This document shows positions 27,467-37,700 of a DNA stretch of 64,000 bases, in pieces (within the stretch, counting starts at the first letter, position 1; each line of letters opens with the position of its first letter). The position numbers were made by a program, and so were the translations under genes. The notes beneath the pieces are model-generated. The model was not told where the DNA came from, did no database searches, and was given only the letters and a program-made list of their open reading frames with translations. This stretch comes from Microbacterium sediminis (lineage in GTDB: Bacteria; Actinomycetota; Actinomycetes; Actinomycetales; Microbacteriaceae): assembly GCF_004564075.1 (NCBI RefSeq), contig NZ_CP038256.1:620001-684000 (forward strand). Reading direction: 5' to 3'.

Positions 27467-29128
27467 CTAGGGCCGGCGGACCGAGGCGATCGATCGGATC
27501 GGCAGGGTGCGCTCCACGTCGGCGCCGCGGTCGAGGCCGCGCAGGCGGCCGCCGCCGAGGCCGGTCGCCTCGAGCGTGAACTCGCGCGTCGAGCCGTCGG
27601 GGAGCGAGACCGCCACGATGAGGGTGGCCTTCTCGCGCACGGCGGCGTCGAGCTCGCGTTCGAGCCACGCCGCATCGGCATCGCCCGACTCCGACTCGCG
27701 CAGGCGGGCGATGAGCGGCGCGTAGCGATCGGTCTCCGGGCGCTCGTCGCCGGCGAGGCGCTCGCGGCGCAGCGCCACGGTCTCGCCCTCGTCATCGATC
27801 ACGACCACGGGGTAGCGCGCGTCGGCCAGCGCCCAGTACACGGCCGATCGCTCGGCGCGGGTGCGCAGCAGCCGGCCGTCGGGCACGAGCCCGATCGCGC
27901 GGAGCGCCTGGTCGACGGCGATCGTGTCGAGCAGCTGGTGGTCGCGGCTCGAGACGATGGTGTGGCCGGTGGCGGGATCGAGCGAGACGCGCACGAGTCC
28001 GTGCCGCTCGGCCGTGCGCTCGATGAGGTACGCCAGGGGCTGCGGCAGGCCCGTGAGCGAGAGCGCGGAGAGGAACTCGCGGATCCCCTCGGCGGTCTCG
28101 CCCGCCGACAGGGCCTGGCCGATCGACGCCTCGGTGAAGCGGTAGGTCGAGGCCTGGGCGTGCGACTCGCGCACGGCCATGCCCCGCAGCCGCACGTCGA
28201 GCGCGGGCGCGAGCGGCCCTGGTGAGATCGCCGTGAGATCGTTCTGCAGGAACACGCGATCGACCTCGTGCGGCAGCAGCGCCAGCAGGGCGGAGGGGTC
28301 CGGCTCGTCGCCGCGGCGCAGCGGGGCGGCCCACGCGGGCTCGCCGCCGTCCTCGGCCCGCAGCCCCACCAGGTGCCACAGCTGCGTCCAGCGCGCGGCC
28401 TGCGCGGGCCACTCGGGATCGAGCGGGTAGGCGTCGGCCCACAGCGCCGGATCGGCCCACCCGCGGCCGCGCCGCAGCCCGGCCGGCAGCGCCTCGCGCA
28501 GCCCCGCCGCCAGCGACGCCCACCGCTCACCGGTGGGCCGGGTGATCCATTCGGCGCCGGCGGACGTCACGAGCCAGCGGCGATCCTCGCCCCGCAGCAG
28601 GCCCGCCAGCTCGGCCGCGCGGACCAGGGCGTCGGCCTCGTCGACGTCGCGGGCGAGCTCCTCCTGCACGAGCCGCTTGCGCTCGGTGGCGGCCAGGCCC
28701 GAGGCGACGCGCCCCAGCGGTACGCGCAGGGCATCGATGAGCAGGTCGGCCAGCGCGGTCGTGGCGGTGAACGCGCGCTCGGCGGCATGGGCGGCCGCGT
28801 CGTCGGAGGCCGCGGCGGGCTCGCTGGGCGGCGTGGGAGAGGTCTCGGCGGGAAGCGCGGCCGCGACGGCGGCGAACGGGCGGCCGTCGGCGTCGGTCAG
28901 CCCGAGATGCTCGGGTCCGGTGCCGCCGCTCAGGGTGTGCAGGTCGTCACGCGGCAGAGCGCGCAGCGCGGCCGCGATCGAGGTGGGCTCGAGCAGCGCC
29001 TCGGCGGCATCGAACCAGCTGCGCCACGCCACGTGGCTCGAGACCCGGCGCGCCGCGAGCAGAGCGGCGATCTCCCCGTCCCCTCTGGCGGCGAGACGCT
29101 CCGCGAGCGTGCGCGCTTCGGCTACCAC
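27467..29128 (-). CDS. Helicase-associated domain protein (Helicase_C_3 type)
   Basis: A 553-residue protein with the helicase XPB-subunit-2 domain (C-terminal third: VDRVFLQNDLTAISPG, then TYRFTEASIGQALSAG and the HTIVSSRDHQLLDTIA region). It lacks helicase motor motifs. In mycobacteria a homologous gene lies next to the XPB helicase ercc3 and the two are thought to act together. Here they are on the same strand but separated by sseB and the TetR/DHFR pair. The GTG start at 29128 begins VVAEARTLAERL. The middle is helical and Ala/Arg-rich. Confidence 0.84.
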   Translation of the reverse strand: MVAEARTLAERLAARGDGEIAALLAARRVSSHVAWRSWFDAAEALLEPTSIAAALRALPRDDLHTLSGGTGPEHLGLTDADGRPFAAVAAALPAETSPTPPSEPAAASDDAAAHAAERAFTATTALADLLIDALRVPLGRVASGLAATERKRLVQEELARDVDEADALVRAAELAGLLRGEDRRWLVTSAGAEWITRPTGERWASLAAGLREALPAGLRRGRGWADPALWADAYPLDPEWPAQAARWTQLWHLVGLRAEDGGEPAWAAPLRRGDEPDPSALLALLPHEVDRVFLQNDLTAISPGPLAPALDVRLRGMAVRESHAQASTYRFTEASIGQALSAGETAEGIREFLSALSLTGLPQPLAYLIERTAERHGLVRVSLDPATGHTIVSSRDHQLLDTIAVDQALRAIGLVPDGRLLRTRAERSAVYWALADARYPVVVIDDEGETVALRRERLAGDERPETDRYAPLIARLRESESGDADAAWLERELDAAVREKATLIVAVSLPDGSTREFTLEATGLGGGRLRGLDRGADVERTLPIRSIASVRRP

Positions 29129-29140
29129 GCGATCCGGACC

Positions 29141-29416
29141 TCAGGACCGCTGGTCCGTCGCCCGTCCCTTTCGGATGATCGACATGATCAGCAGGGCGAA
29201 GATGAGGACGAATCCCACGGGGAGTCCGATCATCGGGACCGTGGCGACCACGGGCCACGCCCCTCGGCCGAAGTCCTCGGCCTCGAGGCCCGCGGCGTCG
29301 GCGATCAGCAGGGCGAAGAAGCATCCCACCGACAGCACGATGACGCCCAGGGACATGAACGTCAGGATCCGATCGATGCGACGGACCGGCGTCTCGTCGG
29401 GTTTCGCGCTGCTCAT
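29141..29416 (-). CDS. Small two-helix membrane protein
   Basis: A 91-residue protein with two membrane helices, about residues 18-42 (FMSLGVIVLSVGCFFALLIA) and 56-82, and a short basic C-terminus. It starts seven bases after TATTCT on the minus strand, so probably leaderless, and ends 12 bases before the helicase-associated gene. No family is recognised. It diverges from the cold-shock gene. Confidence 0.75.
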   Translation of the reverse strand: MSSAKPDETPVRRIDRILTFMSLGVIVLSVGCFFALLIADAAGLEAEDFGRGAWPVVATVPMIGLPVGFVLIFALLIMSIIRKGRATDQRS

Positions 29417-29524
29417 CGAGTACAGAATACGCGCCGCCGCGGGATGGGTACGCTTGAGGGAGCGGACGCGTCGATCGACGTCGTCCGCTCACGATTCCAC
29501 GATCGCTTCGACAAGAGGTATTCC

Positions 29525-29905
29525 ATGCCCACCGGCAAGGTCAGGTTCTACGACGAGGACAAGGGCTTCGGCTTCATCGCGTCCGACGACGGCCAGGACG
29601 TCTTCCTGCACGCGTCGGCGCTGCCCTCCGGCGCGGTCATGAAGCAGGGTGTGCGCGTGGAGTTCGGCGTCGCCGACGGCCGCAAGGGCCCCCAGGCGCT
29701 GTCGGTGCGGGTGCTCGACACGCCGCCGACGCGCGTCAAGCCGAACCGGAAGAAGCCCGAGGACATGGCGGTGATCCTGGAGGATCTCGTCAAGCTGCTC
29801 GACGGTGTGGGCGAGGATCTGCGTCGCGGCCACTACCCGTCGAACTCGCACGCTCGCAAGGCCGCCGCCGTGCTGCGGAAGGTCGCCGATGAGCTCGACG
29901 TCTGA
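29525..29905 (+). CDS. Cold-shock domain protein, long actinobacterial form
   Basis: An RNA/DNA-binding cold-shock domain occupies residues 1-66, with RNP1 KGFGFIAS and RNP2 VFLHASAL; a 60-residue helical extension follows. Actinobacterial CspB-type proteins have this 125-130 residue length. The start ATG has an AAGAGG site in front. Its last 17 bases overlap the DUF3027 gene, so the two genes are linked in expression. Confidence 0.93.
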   Translation: MPTGKVRFYDEDKGFGFIASDDGQDVFLHASALPSGAVMKQGVRVEFGVADGRKGPQALSVRVLDTPPTRVKPNRKKPEDMAVILEDLVKLLDGVGEDLRRGHYPSNSHARKAAAVLRKVADELDV

Positions 29906-30647
29906 GACCCCCGACGAGGCCGAGGTCGAGGTGACCGCGGCCGAGGCGCAGCCGACGGAGGCACCCGAGACCCCCGCCGCGGAGCCCGAGGCGTCCGCCG
30001 CCGACGCGGAGCCCGCCGCCGACGCGGAGCCGACCCGGGTTATCCCCGACGCGCGGCTGCTCGAGGCCCACGATCTCGCGCTCGAGGCGCTGCGCGAGAT
30101 CACCCCGGCATCGTCGATCGGCGCGCCCGCGGGCCACCGCGTGGAGCCGGACGGCGTCGTCTCGCTGCTCTTCGAGAACACGATGCGCGGTTACCCGGGC
30201 TGGTACTGGACGGTGTCGCTGGCCGTGGTCGAGGACGCCGAGCCCACCGTGCTCGAGGCCGAGCTGCTGCCGGGCGAGGGCGCGCTCCTCGCGCCGGAGT
30301 GGGTGCCGTGGGCGGTGCGCCTGAAGGAGTACCAGGCGGCGCAGGCCGCGGCGGCCGAGGCCGAGGCGAACCGCGGCGACGACGAGACCGCGGACGATCT
30401 CGACGCCGACGAGGACGACGACGATCTCGACGAGGACGACCTCGACGACGAGCTGGACGACGAGGACTTCGACGCCGACGCCACGCCGATCCTGCACTCG
30501 GGAGACGTCGACGGCGTCGACATCGACGAGCTGGATGAGTCCGACGAGGACGACTCCGACGACGACGAGTCCAACGACGAGGACTCGGACGACGACGACT
30601 CGGACGACGAGTCCGATGACGACGAGTCCGACGACGAGGACGAGTGA
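29889..30647 (+). CDS. DUF3027 protein with very acidic tail
   Basis: An actinobacteria-specific protein of 252 residues. The central domain (about 55-155) contains ALREITPASSIGAPAGHRVE and GYPGWYWTVSLAVV, then EWVPWAVRLKEYQ, typical of DUF3027. The flanks are disordered: an Ala/Glu/Pro-rich N-terminus and a C-terminal 90 residues almost wholly Asp, Glu and Ser in a repeating SDDDES pattern. The start overlaps the cold-shock gene by 17 bases. The role is unknown; coupling to a cold-shock protein suggests an RNA-related task, which is only an inference. Confidence 0.86.
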   Translation: MSSTSETPDEAEVEVTAAEAQPTEAPETPAAEPEASAADAEPAADAEPTRVIPDARLLEAHDLALEALREITPASSIGAPAGHRVEPDGVVSLLFENTMRGYPGWYWTVSLAVVEDAEPTVLEAELLPGEGALLAPEWVPWAVRLKEYQAAQAAAAEAEANRGDDETADDLDADEDDDDLDEDDLDDELDDEDFDADATPILHSGDVDGVDIDELDESDEDDSDDDESNDEDSDDDDSDDESDDDESDDEDE

Positions 30648-30663
30648 CCGCGTCGGGGAAGTG

Positions 30664-30740
30664 ACCCCGCGCTCTCGGCTCCGCTTCGCTGCGCGCGAGC
30701 CGTCTCTGTTCGCTTTGCCCCGTCGACGAGCCCGTGGTGG
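30664..30740. repeat. Hairpin-rich intergenic repeat, copy 2
   Basis: A diverged copy of the element at 9459-9558 (shared blocks CGCTCTCG, CTCCGCTTCGCT, GCGAGCCGTCTC and GACGAGCCCGTG). Like copy 1 it lies between convergent genes, here DUF3027 and serC. The bases from 30741 to 30819 hold no gene that I can support. Confidence 0.5.
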
Positions 30741-30819
30741 TCGCGGCCCGCACCGGTTGCGGAACGGAGCGGCGAAGCCGCGGAGATGAAGCGACCAGCG
30801 AAACCCCGCGCGCCGCGGG

Positions 30820-32843
<2,024 letters not shown>

Positions 32844-32877
32844 GGGGGGATCCTGACGCGCACGTGTCGGGAGACGT

Positions 32878-32948
32878 ACTGCAAGCAATCGCCCCCACGG
32901 CTCGTCCTTCTTGCAGTTCCACTGTTCGACGACCAGTGCTGACGAGCC
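32878..32948 (+). ncRNA. Structured 5' leader RNA with predicted pseudoknot
   Basis: In the leader of the M23 gene, positions 32878-32885 pair perfectly with 32910-32917 (8 bp). The 8 bases 32899-32906, inside that loop, pair perfectly with 32941-32948. Between them, 32920-32924 pairs with 32934-32938. The first two stems cross, which makes an H-type pseudoknot or two mutually exclusive folds. The conserved boxes of the c-di-AMP (ydaO) riboswitch, which often precedes cell-wall hydrolase genes in actinobacteria, are not visible. Confidence 0.55.
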
Positions 32949-32987
32949 GGCGCGCACCCTGAGCGCGGGGCGACGGAGGACCACGTC

Positions 32988-33833
32988 TTGACCCAGAAGC
33001 CCAACTCCGCGGACCTACCCGAGTCCTCGGACCTCAGCACCACGCCGAAGCGCGACACCGCACCGGTGAAGCGACTTCGGCGAAGCGACATCCGTCGCGC
33101 CGAGCGCGCCCTGCGCGGACCCCGCCCGAAGGTCCGCCCCCTGCGCGCCGCCGGCACGATGGCCGCCGTGCTTGCCCTGCTGGCCGGCGTCGCCATCCCG
33201 GCGTACGCCGCCACCCAGGCCGGCACCGAGCAGGTGACCGCCCACGAGGTCGCCGAGGCCGACGCCCAGACCCTCAAGGTCGACGACGCCGCGACCGCCT
33301 CGTCGCTCAGCGCCGGCGACTACTCGGCCACCACGATGGCCGAGATCGAAGAGAAGAAGGCCGCGGCCGAGGCCGCCGAGCGCGCCAAGCAGCTCGCGGC
33401 CATGGCGAGCACCGCGTCGGTGTACACCGGCGCCGCGCTGCCCGACAAGCCCACCGAGGGCGTCGTGTTCCCGCTCCCGGCCGGGTCGTACTCGGTCGGT
33501 CGTGGTCTCGGCGACTCCGGCTACCACCAGGGCCAGGACCTGCTGGCCGGCACGGGCACCCCGATCTTCGCGATCGCCGACGGCGTGGTCTCGTCCACCG
33601 CCTGCTGCGGCGCGTACGGCAACGTCGTCTTCGTGAACCACAACGTGGGCGGCAACGCCGTCGAGACGCGCTCGGCGCACATGTCGTCGATCGCCGTCGC
33701 TCCGGGCCAGGCCGTCACGGCCGGCCAGGTCATCGGCTACGTCGGCTCGACCGGCCGCTCGACCGCCCCGCACCTGCACATCGAGATCCGCGTCAACGGC
33801 GGGCTGGTCAGCCCGATCGCCTGGCTGCCCTGA
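32988..33833 (+). CDS. M23-family peptidase (LytM-type cell-wall endopeptidase)
   Basis: Zinc metallopeptidase expected to cut peptidoglycan cross-bridges outside the membrane. The 281-residue protein has a long basic N-terminus, a membrane/signal helix near residues 57-75, an Ala/Glu coiled-coil-like linker, and a C-terminal M23 domain with HQGQD (first His/Asp) and HLHIE (HxH) ligands. The TTG start at 32988 is supported by GGAGG eight bases upstream. A promoter, a structured leader and a strong terminator frame it as a single-gene unit. Confidence 0.9.
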   Translation: MTQKPNSADLPESSDLSTTPKRDTAPVKRLRRSDIRRAERALRGPRPKVRPLRAAGTMAAVLALLAGVAIPAYAATQAGTEQVTAHEVAEADAQTLKVDDAATASSLSAGDYSATTMAEIEEKKAAAEAAERAKQLAAMASTASVYTGAALPDKPTEGVVFPLPAGSYSVGRGLGDSGYHQGQDLLAGTGTPIFAIADGVVSSTACCGAYGNVVFVNHNVGGNAVETRSAHMSSIAVAPGQAVTAGQVIGYVGSTGRSTAPHLHIEIRVNGGLVSPIAWLP

Positions 33834-33843
33834 CCTCCGCGTC

Positions 33844-33877
33844 CGAGGCCCCGGCGGATCCGTCCGCCGGGGCCTCG
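33844..33877 (+). terminator. Intrinsic terminator after the M23 gene
   Basis: A perfect 15-bp stem with a TCCG loop, 33844-33858 and 33863-33877, starts eleven bases after the stop codon. There is no long U-run, as is common in this GC-rich group. Confidence 0.8.
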
Positions 33878-33947
33878 TCGTCTGCGCGTGCCGACACGCC
33901 CGGGATCGTTCACGGTGCGGACGGCTCTCCCGTCACCTGCACGCGCT

Positions 33948-34114
33948 ATCCTGACCCCGTCACCGCGCGAAAGCGAAGGGGAGAGCCGATGCAACGAATA
34001 CCTCGCATCCGAACCGTGGATGCGCTCGGGCGTTACGTGCTTCGGCATCGTGTGCACACGATGCGCGGGTCGTCCGCGTGCCAAAGGCGCTGTCTATGAG
34101 ACAGCGCCTTTTTT
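33948..34114 (+). ncRNA. Candidate small RNA or small-ORF transcript with three hairpins
   Basis: A free-standing unit with a -10-like TATCCT at 33948-33953 and a strong terminator at its end. Inside are a 7-bp hairpin (34004-34010 with 34018-34024) and a 20-base perfect palindrome at 34045-34064. An ORF of 36 codons (33989-34099) starts with ATG behind GGGGAGAG and encodes an Arg-rich peptide (MQRIPRIRTVDALG...CQRRCL) whose stop codon lies in the terminator loop. The region is less GC-rich than its neighbours. It could be a regulatory RNA, a small basic protein gene, or both. Confidence 0.5.
34083..34114 (+). terminator. Intrinsic terminator of the small-RNA locus
   Basis: A perfect 13-bp stem, 34083-34095 with 34099-34111, loop ATG, runs into a tract of seven T. 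It is the most classical Rho-independent terminator in the window. The A-run on the left side means it could also work on the other strand. Confidence 0.9.
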
Positions 34115-34196
34115 CGTGTCTGCACGCCGTCGCCGAGCGCGGTGTCGCGGATTCGAGTGCCCGGAAGCCGTCCGGGCCCTGCCGAAGGGACACTGC

Positions 34197-34694
34197 ATGC
34201 GCACTCTGGTGTTGAACGCGGGCTACGAGCCGCTCGCCGTCGTCTCGTTCAAGCGGGCGCTCGTGCTCGTCATGAACGAGAAGGCGAGCATCGTCGAGCG
34301 GATCGAGGACGAGCCCGTGTGGGGCACGAGCGCGACCTACGAGCGGCCGGCGGTGATCGTGCTGAGCCGGTACGTGCGGGTGCCGGGAGGGCGCCGCGTG
34401 CCGGTCACCCGCCGGGGCGTGCTGCGCCGCGATGCCCACCGCTGCGGGTACTGCGGCAAGGCGGCCACGACGATCGACCACATCCTGCCGCGCTCGCGCG
34501 GCGGCGCCGACTCGTGGGAGAACCTCGTGGCGGCCTGCCTGCGCTGCAACAACATCAAGAGCGACCGCACTCCCCAGGAGATGGGCTGGGAGTTGCGCGT
34601 GACGCCGCGCCCGCCCCGTGGCGGCGCCTGGACCGTGCGCGGCGTCGAGCGCGGCGACCCGCGCTGGGAGCCGTACCTGGCCCTCGCCGCCTGA
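34197..34694 (+). CDS. HNH endonuclease family protein
   Basis: A 165-residue protein with a C-terminal HNH nuclease fold: zinc cysteines in CGYC and CLRC, the catalytic stretch TTIDHILPRSRGG and the Asn in SWENLVAACLRCNN. The N-terminal half (MRTLVLNAGYEPLAVVSFKRA) is typical of a chromosomal HNH group found as single genes across actinobacteria, whose role is unknown. An in-frame extension upstream is rejected because it crosses the terminator at 34083-34114; GAAGGGA stands before the chosen ATG. Confidence 0.88.
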   Translation: MRTLVLNAGYEPLAVVSFKRALVLVMNEKASIVERIEDEPVWGTSATYERPAVIVLSRYVRVPGGRRVPVTRRGVLRRDAHRCGYCGKAATTIDHILPRSRGGADSWENLVAACLRCNNIKSDRTPQEMGWELRVTPRPPRGGAWTVRGVERGDPRWEPYLALAA

Positions 34695-34775
34695 TCCGGT
34701 TCACCCTCGCCCGGTAGAGTCTGCACCCGCGCCGTCGGGCGCGATCCGCGGACGAGAACGAGTGAGGCCGGCCCC

Positions 34776-37700
34776 GTGACCACCGACAACCCCGGTCCCT
34801 TCGATCGCAGCCGCGAGGCCCCGGACCCCCGCACGCTCATCGACGTGCTCGCCGCGACGACGGCGCGGCATCCCGATGCGTCGGCGATCGAGGACGAGGC
34901 CGGCGCGCTCAGCTACCGCGAGCTGCTGGCCCTCGTGTGGCGCACCGCCGCGCGGCTGCACGAGCAGGGCGTGCGCCGCGGCGATCGCGTCGGCGTGCGC
35001 ATGCCGTCGGGCGGGCGCGAGCTGTATGTGGCGATCCTCGGGATCATGGCGGCGGGGGCCGCGTACGTGCCGGTCGACGCGGACGACCCGCAGGAGCGCG
35101 CCGACCTCGTCTTCGGCGAGGCGGGCGTGCGCGGCGTGATCGGCGCCGACGGCTTCGTGCCCGCCGACGCCGCGACGGCCTCGGGGCTCTTCGAGGGCGA
35201 CGACCCGCACCCGGCGACCAATGCCCTGCCGATCGTGCCGCCGCCGACGGTCGACGACGACGCCTGGATCATCTTCACCTCCGGCTCCACCGGCGTGCCC
35301 AAGGGCGTGGCGGTCTCGCACCGATCGGCCGCGGCCTTCGTCGACGCCGAGGCGCGCCTGTTCCTGCAGGATGCCCCGCTCGGTCCCGGCGACCGCGTGC
35401 TGGCCGGCCTGTCGGTGGCCTTCGACGCCTCGTGCGAGGAGATGTGGCTCGCGTGGCGGCACGGTGCGTGTCTCGTGCCCGCGCCGCGCGCGCTCGTGCG
35501 CTCCGGCGAGGACCTCGGCCCGTGGCTGGTCGGCCATGGCATCACGGTGGTCTCGACCGTGCCGACCCTGGCGGCGCTGTGGCCGCAGGACGCGATCGAG
35601 AACCTGCGCCTGCTGATCTTCGGCGGCGAGGCGCTGCCGCCCGAGCTGGCCGTGCGCCTGGCGAGCGAGGAGCGCGAGGTCTGGAACACCTACGGCCCCA
35701 CCGAGGCCACCGTCGTCGCCTGCGCCGCGCGGATGGACGGCGCGGCGCTGCGCGCGGGGGAGCCCGTGCGGATCGGCCTGCCGCTCGACGGCTGGGCCCT
35801 GGCGATCGTCGACGGCGAGGGCCTGCCGGTCGCGGAGGGCGAGGTCGGCGAGCTGATCATCGGCGGCGTCGGGCTGGCGCGGTACCTCGACCCCGCGAAG
35901 GACGCCGAGAAGTACGCGCCGATGCCCACGCTCGGCTGGGAGCGCGCGTATCGCTCCGGCGACCTCGTGCGCGCCGAGGCGGCGGGCATCGTGTTCCAGG
36001 GGCGCGCCGACGACCAGGTCAAGATCGGCGGCCGGCGCATCGAGCTCGGCGAGGTGGAGGCCGCCCTGCAGGGGCTCACCGCCGTGTCGGCCGCGACGGT
36101 GGTGGTGCAGCGCTCGGAGGGCGGCGTGCCGCTGCTCGTGGGCTACGTGGTGCCGACCGAGGGCTTCGACCGCCAGACCGCCCGCGCCGAGCTCGCGGAG
36201 ACCCTGCCGGCACCGCTCATCCCCGTGCTGGCGGTGATGGACGAGCTGCCCGTGCGCACCTCGGGCAAGGTCGACAAGGCCGCCCTGCCGTGGCCGCTCG
36301 ACGCGGGCGACCCGGCCGATTCGGGCCTGTCCGGCACGCCGGCCTGGCTCGCGGAGCAGTGGCTCGGCGTGCTCGGCGTGCGCCCGGTCGACGAGAAGGC
36401 CGACTTCTTCCAGCTCGGCGGCGGATCGCTCGCCGCCGCTCAGCTCGTCTCGCGGATCCGCACGCGGGCGCCCGAGTTCACCATGGCCGACGTCTACGAC
36501 CTGCCGCGCCTGGGCCAGATGGCCGCCGCGGTCGAGGCCGCATCGGGCGATGCGGCGGAGCCGGCCGTTGCCGCCCCGCCCACGCCGCTGCGGATGCAGT
36601 GGGTGCAGACGCTGCTGGGGGCGCCCCTGCTGGCGCTCTCGGGCGCGCGCTGGATCGTGTGGCTCCTCGCCGCCAGCTGGGTGCTGCGGCGGTGGCCGGG
36701 CTTCGATGCCCTGCCCGACGCCCCGGGCTGGGCGATCCTCCTCGGCATCGTGCTGTTCGCCACGCCGTTCGGGCGCATGGCGATCGCCGCGCTCGCCGCC
36801 CGGCTGCTGCTGTCCGGCGTGCGGGCCGGGGACCATCCGCGGGGCGGCGCGGTGCATCTGCGGCTGTGGCTGGCCGAGCAGATCGCGCACCAGATCGATC
36901 CTGTCGGCATGGCCGGCGCGCCCTGGGTGACGTACTACGCCCGCGCGCTGGGCGCGAAGATCGGCGAGGGCGTCGACCTGCACACCATGCCGCCCGTCAC
37001 GGGCATGCTCCAGGTGGGGGCGGGCGCCGCGATCGAGCCCGAGGTGGACCTGAGCGGGTACTGGATCGACGGCGACACCGTGCGCATCGGCGCCATCCGC
37101 ATCGGCGCCGATGCCACGATCGGCTCGCGCAGCACGCTGGCGCCGGGCGCGCGCATCGGCCGCGGCGCCGAGGTCGCCCCGGGCTCGGCGGTGTTCGGGC
37201 GCGTCAAGGCCGGGCAGCGATGGGCGGGATCTCCCGCCGTGCGGGTGGGCGGAGCGTCCGCACCGCTCGCCGGCCACCGCCCGCCGGCACCGCGCCGCTG
37301 GCTCTGGGCGTATGCGGCGTCGTCGGCGGCCCTGGGCCTGCTGCCCCTGGTGGCGTTCGCGGCCGGCGCGCTCGTGCTCGCCGGCGGGTTCCGGGGCGCG
37401 GCGACGCTGGGCGAGGCCGTGCCGGGGCTGCTCGCCTGGCTCATCCCCGCCGTGCTCGTGACGGGCCTCGTGTTCGCCGGGGCCGTGGTGGTGCTCGTGC
37501 GCGTGCTGTCGATCGGCCTCACCGAGGGCGTGCATCCCGTCCGCAGCCGCGTGGCGTGGCAGGCCTGGACGATCGAGCGCCTGCTCGACTCGGCGCGCAC
37601 CCTGCTGTTCCCGCTGTACTCGAGCCTGTTCACGCCCGTGTGGCTGCGGTTGCTGGGCGCCAAGGTGGGCCGCGAGGTCGAGGCGTCGACCGTGCTGCTC

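Noticed and set aside
32850..32987. c-di-AMP (ydaO-yuaA) riboswitch before the M23 gene
   Set aside because: The expected conserved boxes could not be found by eye; the visible stems fit a different fold.
33888..34196. Long N-terminal extension of the HNH endonuclease
   Set aside because: It would cross a strong terminator; the ATG at 34197 has a ribosome site and begins the conserved part.
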